A stretch of 64,000 bases of DNA from Rhodanobacteraceae bacterium (GTDB lineage Bacteria > Pseudomonadota > Gammaproteobacteria > Xanthomonadales > SZUA-5), in assembly GCA_024234055.1 (NCBI GenBank), contig JACKOW010000002.1:682001-746000 (forward strand), written 5' to 3'. The translations under genes and the position numbers were made by a program. The notes beneath the pieces were generated by a model, which saw only the letters and a list, made by a program, of their open reading frames with translations, did not search any database and was not told the origin of the DNA. Below are positions 25,229 to 32,290 of this stretch, one piece after another. Position 1 is the stretch's first letter, and every line of letters starts with the position of its first letter.

Positions 25229-25352
25229 GTCCGCAAAGAACGCAAAGGACGCGAAGAGAAGCGTTGTGGGGTGAGTATCGACTCCAATCCGCAAGCTCTT
25301 TGAGCAAATCTGAGTCGTGCTCTTCTTTGCGTCCTTTGCGTCCTTTGCGGAC
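25229..25352. repeat. CTTTGCGTC inverted-pair repeat
   Basis: The left arm GTCCGCAAAGAACGCAAAGG (25229) and right arm TTTGCGTCCTTTGCGTCC (25325) pair over about 65 bp, between the convergent foldase and mtnA genes. The same sequence occurs once at 9137-9166. Confidence 0.65.
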
Positions 25353-25372
25353 GAAAATGCTGTTTCCATGAG

Positions 25373-26416
25373 CTAGCGCAAGGCCCGCATGCGCTCCGCA
25401 TCGGGGCGCTCGACGGCGCCGCGTTCGGTGACGATGACATCGATCAGCGACGCTGGGGTCACATCGAAGACTGGATTCCAGGCGGCCACACCGGGCGCGG
25501 CGACACGCACGCCGGCATATTCGGTCAGCTCGCGCGGATCACGTTCCTCGATATGGATGGCGGAACCGTCGGCCGTGCCGAAATCAACCGTGGAGGTCGG
25601 CGCGACGACCATGAATCGGGCACCGAAGTGACGCGCGGCCACGGCCAGCGACAGGGTGCCGATCTTGTTGGCGGTATCGCCGTTGGCGCAGATGCGGTCA
25701 GCGCCGACGATGACCCATTGCACCTTGCCCTGCGCCAGCAGCCAGGCACCGGCGCTGTCACCGATCAGACAGGCGGGAATCTGGTCCTGCAGCAACTCCC
25801 ACACGGTCAGCCTTGCGCCCTGCAGCCAGGGCCGGGTTTCGCCGGCGTAGACCTGGGACAGCTTGCCCTGTGCGAACGCGGCCCGGATCACGCCCAGCGC
25901 GGTGCCCAGTCCAGCGGTGGCCAGCGAGCCGGTATTGCAATGGGTCAGCACGCCGCTCCCCTGCCCGATGAACCCGGCACCGGTCATGGCCATGCGGTAA
26001 TTGGCGGCCAGATCTTCGGCGTCGATGGCCTCGGCCTCGGCCAGCACCCGTGCCGGATCCGGATCGGCACCGCAACGTTCGAGCATGCGATCGATGGCCC
26101 ACATCAGATTCACGGCCGTGGGCCGGGCGGCGCGCAGGCGTGCAGCGACGGCTGCAAACTCAGCCCTGCGCTCTTGTTCAGATCGATCGGCGATGACGCG
26201 CGCCGTCAGCACCAGCGCGTAGGCCGCCGCAATGCCGATGGCCGGCGCACCGCGCACGATCAGTGCCCGTATGGCATCGGCCACCGCATCGGCGTCGGAC
26301 ATCTGCAGCCAGTTGGTGGTTTGCGGCAGGATGCGCTGATCGAGCAGGGCCAGACCACGCTGATCAAAGCGCAGGGCGCGCACGCGGTCGTAGGGTTTGA
26401 GCAATTCGCGGGACAT
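25373..26416 (-). CDS. mtnA: Methylthioribose-1-phosphate isomerase
   Basis: A 347-residue enzyme that isomerises 5-methylthioribose 1-phosphate to the ribulose form in methionine salvage. Seen: IVRGAPAIGIAAAYALVL, PTAVNLMWAIDRM, the catalytic Cys of VLTHCNTGSLATAG, the Asp in VGADRICANGDTANKIGT, and APTSTVDF with the IEERDP block. It matches MtnA rather than eIF2B proper. The downstream mtnB, mtnD and mtnC genes lie 32 kb away at 58453-60371. A GntR regulator is divergent 155 nt upstream. Confidence 0.94.
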   Translation of the reverse strand: MSRELLKPYDRVRALRFDQRGLALLDQRILPQTTNWLQMSDADAVADAIRALIVRGAPAIGIAAAYALVLTARVIADRSEQERRAEFAAVAARLRAARPTAVNLMWAIDRMLERCGADPDPARVLAEAEAIDAEDLAANYRMAMTGAGFIGQGSGVLTHCNTGSLATAGLGTALGVIRAAFAQGKLSQVYAGETRPWLQGARLTVWELLQDQIPACLIGDSAGAWLLAQGKVQWVIVGADRICANGDTANKIGTLSLAVAARHFGARFMVVAPTSTVDFGTADGSAIHIEERDPRELTEYAGVRVAAPGVAAWNPVFDVTPASLIDVIVTERGAVERPDAERMRALR

Positions 26417-26571
26417 GGTTCTCGTCAGGGTTCAGAAGCAGGGACGGCCAAGGCGCCGCCAACGCGCATGCTGCCGCATCTGGCTGGCAAGTGCCATGAC
26501 GACGCCGACACAGTCCGTGGACTCGCAATGGTATATCTATAGGCGTTTCACAGCGCTTCCGACCGACGCCC

Positions 26572-27351
26572 ATGCGCCTGTTCAACGCCGAGGACCGCGC
26601 CAATCTGCGCCCAGATCAACCTGCCCCGCTCTACCATCAGCTCTATCTGGTGGTGAAGCGCAAGATCGAGGGCGGAGATCTGCGCCAGGGCACTCTTCTT
26701 CCCGCCGAGAAGGACATTGCCTTGTTCTTCAATGTCTCGCGGATCACGGTCAAACGTGCGCTCGACGATTTGGAGGCCGAAGGCTATGTCTCCCGCCACC
26801 GCGGGCGCGGCACCCATGTCACCTACAAGTACGAGCCCAAGGTCTTGCGAGCACCGCTGAACAACATGCTCGACAGCCTCAAGGTGATGAGTCGCGAGAC
26901 CCAGGTGCGCCTGATCGAATTTGCCCGGGTGACGCCTCCCGCTGCCGTTGCCGAGGCCCTGCGCGTGGACGCCGATCAAGCGGTTGAGCGCGTGGTGCGG
27001 GTACGTCTCAGCGAAGGCCTGCCATTTGCCCATTACACCAGCTGGACCATCCCGATCGGCACCGGCATGGAACACGAGGCCCTGAAGACCCACAGCCGGC
27101 TGGACCTGTTCCGCAAGCTCGGCGTGCATCTGCAGAGTGTCGATCAGGTGCTGACCGCCGTGGCCGCCGACACCACCCTGGCGCAACGACTGGTGGTGCG
27201 GGTCGGCGATCCCCTGCTGCAGGTCACCCGCACGGCTTTCGACCAGCGCGGCCGACCGATCGACTTTCTGATTGCCTGCTATCGCCCGGATCGTTTCCAG
27301 TACCACATGAAGCTGTCGTCTTCCGATGTGCTGGTGCGAGGCAAGCGTTGA
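26572..27351 (+). CDS. GntR family regulator, HutC/UTRA subgroup
   Basis: A 259-residue transcription regulator. The winged helix at about 20-90 is plain (APLYHQLYLVVKRKIEGGDL, LLPAEKDIALFFNVSRITVKRAL, GYVSRHRGRGTHV). The UTRA effector domain spans about 100-250 (LRVDADQAVERVVRVRLSEGLPFAHYTSWTI ... LLQVTRTAFDQRGRPIDFLIACYRPDRFQY). It is divergent from mtnA with a 155-nt gap containing GGTATATCTATAGG at 26530-26543, an AT-rich, roughly symmetric site that could be an operator. The ligand is unknown. Confidence 0.88.
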   Translation: MRLFNAEDRANLRPDQPAPLYHQLYLVVKRKIEGGDLRQGTLLPAEKDIALFFNVSRITVKRALDDLEAEGYVSRHRGRGTHVTYKYEPKVLRAPLNNMLDSLKVMSRETQVRLIEFARVTPPAAVAEALRVDADQAVERVVRVRLSEGLPFAHYTSWTIPIGTGMEHEALKTHSRLDLFRKLGVHLQSVDQVLTAVAADTTLAQRLVVRVGDPLLQVTRTAFDQRGRPIDFLIACYRPDRFQYHMKLSSSDVLVRGKR

Positions 27352-27449
27352 GCATCGCCCGCGCGGCGGAGCCCGAGATGTCGGCATTCGCTGTGGGAGT
27401 CCCGGTCGCCCCGGGCGGTGCGCTTGTTCGCGCAACAAACTTTGAAGGG

Positions 27450-27556
27450 CGCGAGGGCACGAGGGCGCGCAAAGGCGGCCTCACCGCGAGCTCTTGATCT
27501 TGCGTGCCCTCGTGCCCTCTCGCCCTCGTGCCCTAAAATCAATGACTTGCGATATG
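27450..27556. repeat. GAGGGCACGAGGGC hairpin, second copy, with adjoining CATGAACCCATA-type fragment
   Basis: The left arm GCGAGGGCACGAGGGCGCGC (27451-27470) pairs with the right arm TGCGTGCCCTCGTGCCCTCT (27501-27520). It closely matches the copy at 20262-20355. AATCAATGACTTGCGATATG (27537-27556) follows directly; this belongs to a different short repeat that also occurs at 31893 and 55886. Confidence 0.7.
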
Positions 27557-27575
27557 TTTGCTGAACGTGCCCCAA

Positions 27576-28151
27576 TCAGTCGTAAACCACGAATTCGCCG
27601 CGACATCCACCTCGAACCCAGACGCCATCGCGATCGCTGCCCCAGGTCTGGCCGTAGACGCAGCGGGTATCGCTCAACTGCCGGGAAAGCTCCACGCGGC
27701 CGCGCACCCGGACATTGCAATGGTTGTAGTCGCGATCGCGCGATTCGCACTTGACCAGCTGACTGCCACCGCGTCCGCCGCGATCATTCGGATCGGGCAG
27801 GCCGCGGTCGCGCTGGTAGCCGCGGTCGTTGTCACGGGCTCGATCGTAGGCGCGATCGTCGTTGTACCCGCGGTCGCGCCCGTACCTGGAGACCACTGCA
27901 AACTCGGCGCGGCAGCCACCACTGACCCAGACGCCGCGACGATCATGGCCCCAGGTGTTGCCCTCGATGCAGGGCTTCTTGCTGAGTTGCCGAACCAGGA
28001 CCACATCGCCACGTGTCTCCGTGCGGCAATAGCTGGGCTCCCGATCCTTGGATTCGCACTTGAACACGTCATCGTAGTCACGATCCGCATAGGCCACGCC
28101 TGAAAACAGGGTCGCCAGGGCCAAAAACCATCCGCGTGCAGCTGTCATCAT
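27576..28151 (-). CDS. Exported protein with two DUF3011 repeats
   Basis: A 191-residue protein with a Sec signal (cleavage near VAYA, residue 22). It holds two DUF3011 units, about residues 31-86 and 133-188, each with the pattern CES.DR...C, VRLSRQLS-like (VVLVRQLSKKPCIEGNTWG and VELSRQLSDTRCVYGQTWG) and a GVWV.GGCR.EF end. The linker (88-130) is made almost only of Asp, Arg, Gly, Asn and Tyr (YNDDRAYDRARDNDRGYQRD). DUF3011 proteins are periplasmic or secreted and of unknown function. The initiator could be either of the first two Met. Confidence 0.86.
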   Translation of the reverse strand: MMTAARGWFLALATLFSGVAYADRDYDDVFKCESKDREPSYCRTETRGDVVLVRQLSKKPCIEGNTWGHDRRGVWVSGGCRAEFAVVSRYGRDRGYNDDRAYDRARDNDRGYQRDRGLPDPNDRGGRGGSQLVKCESRDRDYNHCNVRVRGRVELSRQLSDTRCVYGQTWGSDRDGVWVRGGCRGEFVVYD

Positions 28152-28542
28152 GATCTTGATTCCCGCAGGGTCATCAGCAGGTCTGGCCGCCCTGTTCGGT
28201 TGCAGACCACTGCAGTGTCGCCAGCCGCGCCTGAACCCAGCGCGGCTGACGGTGGATATCCGGGCATTGCTTCAGCTGTAGCTTACGCGAGTCCCTGGGC
28301 GCAGGTTGGCAACGCAAGCATCCACGGGGCGCAGTGCGTTGGTAGGTCCAGACTTCTGCGGACGCTGCTCTTCCACGTGCAGAAAGATCGTCCAGACAAG
28401 CCTGGACCCAGCGGAGCTCGCTGCTCCGCGATGTCGACTGGAGCCCCCAGACACCTCCGGACTTGAAAGAGCGCCCGCCTTCAGCCGGCGTCCGGCCCGC
28501 ATGGCGCATGCTTGCACCATCCGGCGCACACGGAGGCCTGCC
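28152..28542. other. Intergenic region, 391 bp, no gene
   Basis: Contains a long imperfect hairpin of the GTAGGTCCAGAC family (28341-28409). I see no supported coding sequence; the open frames across it have no credible start or protein-like composition. Confidence 0.5.
28341..28409. repeat. GTAGGTCCAGAC family hairpin
   Basis: The arms GGTAGGTCCAGACTTC and GTCCAGACAAGCCTGGACCC enclose a CTCTTCCACGTGCAGAAAGA stretch, which itself resembles the spacer CTCTTCCTCGTACAAGAAGA of the copies at 28956-29080. Confidence 0.7.
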
Positions 28543-28860
28543 ATGTTGACCCGCCGCTCCTGGCTGCAACAACAGCTGCTGCTCGCTCTGGCGCTCGGGG
28601 CGCCTCGATCTGCGCGAGCGGAAAAGCCGGACTTGAGCAGGCTCTATGGCAAGGTCAAGGTCGTCAGCAGCTTTCCCGACTACAAGGTCAAGATCGTCGA
28701 GTCCTTCGCTGATCTGCACGTCAAGCTGGTCGAGAGCTTTCCCGACGCACCCGGCAAATGGAAGATGGTGGAGAGCTTTCCCGACTTCACCATCCAGTTC
28801 GTCGATTCCTTCCCCGACTTCACGATCAAGTACGTGGACAGTTTCCCCGGAGTGCAGTGA
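28543..28860 (+). CDS. Small exported protein of SFPD repeats
   Basis: I do not recognise this 105-residue protein. It has an RR-containing signal peptide (MLTRRSWLQQQLLLALAL, cleavage after SARA near residue 26), possibly Tat-type. The mature part is about 79 residues, nearly all repeats of the pattern x-V/I-x-h-V-E/D/S-S-F-P/A-D. Six units are visible: VKVVSSFPD, VKIVESFAD, VKLVESFPD, WKMVESFPD, IQFVDSFPD and IKYVDSFPG. The spacing is 11 residues, with one 13-residue insertion (APGK). Alternating hydrophobic residues suggest a short beta-solenoid or beta-roll. The start was chosen because the ATG at 28543 gives a proper signal peptide. Confidence 0.8.
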   Translation: MLTRRSWLQQQLLLALALGAPRSARAEKPDLSRLYGKVKVVSSFPDYKVKIVESFADLHVKLVESFPDAPGKWKMVESFPDFTIQFVDSFPDFTIKYVDSFPGVQ

Positions 28861-28873
28861 GGCAGCGGTGCAC

Positions 28874-28939
28874 GGGGGACGGGGGACGGGGGACGGGGGA
28901 CGGGGGACGGGGGACGGGGGACGGGGGACGGGGGACGGG
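28874..28939. repeat. GGGGGAC heptanucleotide tandem array
   Basis: Nine perfect units of GGGGGAC (28874-28936) and a partial unit. With G5 runs every 7 nt, the + strand is a strong candidate for G-quadruplex formation. Such arrays are prone to copy-number slippage. Confidence 0.9.
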
Positions 28940-28955
28940 AAAGGCTACGGGCTTC

Positions 28956-29080
28956 GTAGGTCCAGACTGGTCTGGACGCTTCTCTTCCTCGTACAAGAAG
29001 AGCGTCCAGACCAGTCTGGACCTACATCAGCTTCTCTTCCCCGTGCAAGGAGAGCGTCCAGACCAGTCTGGACCTGCAAC
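28956..29080. repeat. Triple GTAGGTCCAGAC-family element
   Basis: Three palindromic units in a row: GTAGGTCCAGACTGGTCTGG (28956), GCGTCCAGACCAGTCTGGAC (29002) and GCGTCCAGACCAGTCTGGAC (29054). They are separated by spacers CTTCTCTTCCTCGTACAAG and CTTCTCTTCCCCGTGCAAGG, which are themselves similar. The whole looks like a composite of tandem hairpins. Confidence 0.85.
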
Positions 29081-29164
29081 AGCGCGGCTCTGCCACGGCA
29101 ACCCACAAGCGCTTGGCAAACCCCCTATCATGCTGGCCCTCTGTGCCTGCCTTCCGGATTCCCG

Positions 29165-30526
29165 ATGACTGCTCTGACTGCGCTTTCCCCGCTGGACGGC
29201 CGCTACCAGCGCCAAACCGAGTCCCTGCGTCCGATCTTCAGCGAAGCCGGTCTGATTCGTCGACGGGTGCTGGTCGAGCTGCGCTGGCTGGAGGCGCTGG
29301 CGGCCGAGCCGGCGATCGCCGAAGTTCCGCCACTGTCGACAGCTGCGATCAGTTTCCTGCGCGAACTCGGCGAAAACTTCGATGCTGCCAAGGCCGGCGA
29401 GGTCAAGGCCATCGAGGCCAGCACCGCCCATGACGTCAAGGCCGTGGAGTACTGGATCAAGCGCCAGTTGCAGCAGCATGGCGAACTCAAGGCGGTGGCC
29501 GAGTTCGTGCACTTTGCCTGCACCAGCGAGGACATCAACAATCTGGCCTACGCGCTGATGCTCAAGGATGTGCGCGAGACCGTGCTGGTGTCGGCGTTGA
29601 CGCGCGTGCTCGGCGGACTTCGAACCGTTGCCCAGGACACCGCCGAGTTGCCGATGCTGTCGCGCACCCACGGCCAGACCGCCTCGCCGACCACCATGGG
29701 CAAGGAAATCCGCAACGTCATCGCACGCATCGAACGCCAGTTCCGGCAACTGGAAGCGCAGCCGCTGATGGGCAAGATCAATGGCGCGGTGGGCAATTTC
29801 AACGCTCATCTCATCGCCTATCCGGAAGTCGACTGGCCGGCCCTGTCGCGGGCCTTCGTCGAGTCGCTGGGCCTGGTCTGGAATGAGCACACCACCCAGA
29901 TCGAGCCGCACGATTTCGTTGCCGAACTGTGCGACATCTGCAGTCGGCTGGGCACCGTGCTGATCGATCTCTGCCGGGATATCTGGGGCTATATCTCGGT
30001 CGGCTATTTCCGCCAGGCCCAGGTCGAGGGCGAAGTGGGTTCCTCAACCATGCCGCACAAGGTCAATCCGATAGACTTCGAAAATGCCGAAGGCAATTTC
30101 GGACTGGCCAATGCGCTGTTCGGTCACTTTTCCGAGAAGCTGCCGATCAGCCGTTTCCAGCGCGACCTCACCGATTCGACAGTCATGCGCAGCCTCGGCA
30201 GTGCCTTTGGCTATCTGCTGATCGGCTTGCGCTCGCTCGAACGCGGTCTGGGCAAGCTCCGTCCTGACGCAGACCGCGTCGCCGCTGATCTGGACGGCGC
30301 CTGGGAAGTCCTGGCCGAGGCGGTGCAGACCGTGATGCGCCGCTATGGCTTGCCGCAGCCCTATGAACAGCTGAAGGCGCTGACCCGAGGCAATCGCATC
30401 GAGGCACAGGCCATGCGCGAATTCATTGAAGGCCTGGAGTTGCCCGCCGACGCCAAACAGCGGCTGCTGGATCTGACCCCTGGCAGCTATATCGGCCTGG
30501 CGGCCACGCTGGCTCGCCGCACATGA
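29165..30526 (+). CDS. purB: Adenylosuccinate lyase
   Basis: A 453-residue enzyme acting twice in purine synthesis: SAICAR to AICAR, and adenylosuccinate to AMP. Seen: TALSPLDGRYQRQTESLRPIFSE, FVHFACTSEDINNLAYALML, LSRTHGQTASPTTMGKE and the superfamily signature GSSTMPHKVNPIDFENAEGN. Length and start are normal for the gammaproteobacterial type. Its stop overlaps roxA as ATGA. Confidence 0.96.
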   Translation: MTALTALSPLDGRYQRQTESLRPIFSEAGLIRRRVLVELRWLEALAAEPAIAEVPPLSTAAISFLRELGENFDAAKAGEVKAIEASTAHDVKAVEYWIKRQLQQHGELKAVAEFVHFACTSEDINNLAYALMLKDVRETVLVSALTRVLGGLRTVAQDTAELPMLSRTHGQTASPTTMGKEIRNVIARIERQFRQLEAQPLMGKINGAVGNFNAHLIAYPEVDWPALSRAFVESLGLVWNEHTTQIEPHDFVAELCDICSRLGTVLIDLCRDIWGYISVGYFRQAQVEGEVGSSTMPHKVNPIDFENAEGNFGLANALFGHFSEKLPISRFQRDLTDSTVMRSLGSAFGYLLIGLRSLERGLGKLRPDADRVAADLDGAWEVLAEAVQTVMRRYGLPQPYEQLKALTRGNRIEAQAMREFIEGLELPADAKQRLLDLTPGSYIGLAATLARRT

Positions 30527-31707
30527 GCACCAGCGCGCCGGACATCGAGGTGCGCGCCAGCGCACGGCATGCACTGGGAATGCCGGTGGCGGCTTTTCTG
30601 CGTCACTACTGGCAGAAGCAACCGCTGCTGATCCGCGGCGCCATTCCGGACTTCGTCAGCCCGTTGACACCTGATGATCTGGCGGGCCTCGCCTGCATCG
30701 ACGGCACCCTTGGTCGCATCGTTCGCTTCGATCGCAAACGCGATCGCTGGCATCTGGAAAACGGCCCGTTCGCCGAGGCCCGCTTCGCCAAGCTGCCCAA
30801 GCGCGACTGGACCCTGCTGGTGCAGGACATGGATCGCTGGGATCCGGAAGTCCGCGCACTGCTGCGCCTGGTCGACTTCCTGCCGCGCTGGCGTGTCGAT
30901 GACATCATGGTCAGCTATGCGGCACCCGGCGGATCGGTCGGTGCCCATGTCGATCAGTACGATGTGTTTCTGCTGCAGGGCATGGGCCAGCGGCGCTGGC
31001 AGATCGACGCCCGCCCGAATCCATCCCTGGCCTTTCGCGACGATGCGCCCATCCGACTGTTGCAGCAGTTCGAGGCCAGCCACGAGTGGCTGCTGGATCC
31101 CGGAGACATGCTCTATCTGCCGCCGGGCGTTCCCCATTTCGGCGAAGCCGAGAACGACTGCCTGACCTTTTCGATCGGCATGCGCGCACCCAGCGCCGGC
31201 GAACTGCTCGCCGGCTTTGCTGCCGAGCAGGCCCTCAAGCTGGACGAGGAACTGCGTTACGCAGATCCGGATCTGGCGCCTACTCAGGACCCAGGCGCCA
31301 TCGACCATGCCGCGCTCACCCGGCTCAGGCAGACGCTGAGCCAGGCCATGAAGCTCGACGACGCTGCGCTCGGCGACTGGTTCGGACGCTTTCTCAGCCT
31401 GTATCGGGCCGCGGAACGGCCGAGGCCGCGCCGCATCAGTCCTGCGCAGATCAGCGGCCGCCTGGAACGAGAAGGTGTACTGGTGCCGGCCTCCAGCGTG
31501 CGTCTGAACTTCACCACCGACGCCGCCGGTCGTGGTGGCGCCACGCTGCACGGCAATGGCGAATCGATCCCGGTCACGCTCGAACTGGCGCGCCTGTGCA
31601 CCGCGCTGAACTGCCAGATCGATCAGGCCTGCTTCGCCGGTCTGGACGAGGCTGATCGGGCCAGCGTGGTTGAGCTCACCCGGCGCGGCTGGCTGAGCTG
31701 GCAGTAG
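30523..31707 (+). CDS. roxA: Ribosomal protein uL16 arginine hydroxylase (JmjC/cupin oxygenase)
   Basis: A 394-residue Fe(II)/2-oxoglutarate oxygenase of the YcfD/RoxA type, known to hydroxylate an arginine of ribosomal protein L16. The metal ligands are His142 and Asp144 in GAHVDQYDVFLLQ and His205 in YLPPGVPHFGEAE. GMGQRRWQID and the winged-helix-like C-terminal region (VTLELARLCTALNCQID ... ELTRRGWLSW) also fit. It is coupled to purB by a 4-nt overlap, a common arrangement in gammaproteobacteria. Confidence 0.93.
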   Translation: MSTSAPDIEVRASARHALGMPVAAFLRHYWQKQPLLIRGAIPDFVSPLTPDDLAGLACIDGTLGRIVRFDRKRDRWHLENGPFAEARFAKLPKRDWTLLVQDMDRWDPEVRALLRLVDFLPRWRVDDIMVSYAAPGGSVGAHVDQYDVFLLQGMGQRRWQIDARPNPSLAFRDDAPIRLLQQFEASHEWLLDPGDMLYLPPGVPHFGEAENDCLTFSIGMRAPSAGELLAGFAAEQALKLDEELRYADPDLAPTQDPGAIDHAALTRLRQTLSQAMKLDDAALGDWFGRFLSLYRAAERPRPRRISPAQISGRLEREGVLVPASSVRLNFTTDAAGRGGATLHGNGESIPVTLELARLCTALNCQIDQACFAGLDEADRASVVELTRRGWLSWQ

Positions 31708-31759
31708 GTGCGCAGGCCGATGCGCAGGGTTGGGCCATGAAACAGGGCGTCATTGCGAG

Positions 31760-31967
31760 CCACCAGTTTCGGCCCGAAACTGCCCATGGGCCATGAACCC
31801 GCCGTCGTAGGTCATGTTGTCCGCGTCAGCGGACTACGTGACATCGAGTTGCGTCACGTAGCTCGCTACGCGAGCAACATGACCTACAACAGCAAATCAA
31901 CAACTTACGGTATGGGTTCATGGAGAGCCACCTGTTTCAGCCCGACACTGCGGACAGGCCATGAACC
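31760..31967. repeat. Pair of 40-bp GTTTCGGCCCGAAAC repeats flanking a GTAGGTCA double hairpin
   Basis: 31760-31799 (starts CCACCAGTTTCGGCCCGAAA, ends CCATGAACC) and 31928-31967 (starts CCACCTGTTTCAGCCCGACA, ends CCATGAACC) are diverged direct copies. A third, inverted copy at 56192-56231 differs from the first at about 3 of 40 positions. Between the pair, GTAGGTCATGTTGTCCGC and GCGAGCAACATGACCTAC form a double stem (31807-31887). Confidence 0.75.
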
Positions 31968-32070
31968 AGCGTGTGAGGTAGCGCGGCTCCGGCGCGCGGC
32001 GGATCGGGATGTGCGCCAGGGTTGTTCGCGCCGGCGGCCGCGGCTTGGCCTGCGCGGTGACGTTGAAGCG

Positions 32071-32114
32071 GCGTCATTGCGACCCCGGACTTGATCCGGG
32101 GGGAAGCAATCCAG
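32071..32114. repeat. GAAGCAATCC dispersed repeat, partial copy
   Basis: GCGTCATTGCGACCCCGGAC, then TTGATCCGGGGGGAAGCAATCC. This carries one outer arm and the inner core of the element that is complete at 8994-9089. Confidence 0.75.
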
Positions 32115-32290
32115 AAGCACATCGGCGGAATCCGCCTTCGGACGATATCGCTCGTGTAGATCCACGGCAGGCGGGTTCTGCCCTACCTCAGTGTCACCAC
32201 CGTGCTGAATCTTCACTCAGTCCTGCTTGCTCACTCGCCCGAGACCGGAGACACTCGGAGGCATAACCAGCGTTCCGAGGGAGCCGTGTC

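Larger units (their letters stand above)
28861..29164. other. Intergenic region upstream of purB, 304 bp, repeats only
   Basis: It holds a GGGGGAC heptamer array and three GTAGGTCCAGAC-family units. About 85 bp before the purB start remain free of repeats and may carry its promoter; no convincing -35/-10 pair was found. Confidence 0.55.
31708..32290. other. Intergenic region roxA to acyl-CoA dehydrogenase, 583 bp, repeat mosaic
   Basis: No gene is supported. From left to right: a half GAAGCAATCC element (31749), a 40-bp GTTTCGGCCCGAAAC repeat (31760-31799), a double GTAGGTCA hairpin (31807-31887), a CAAATCAACAACTT fragment (31893-31926), a second 40-bp repeat (31928-31967) and a GAAGCAATCC copy (32071-32114). 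About 170 bp before the dehydrogenase gene are repeat-free. Confidence 0.7.

Noticed and set aside
28861..29168. Gly/Asp/Thr-rich peptide encoded by the GGGGGAC array
   Set aside because: The open frames result from the heptamer period. There is no start signal, and the frame continues through palindromes into purB.
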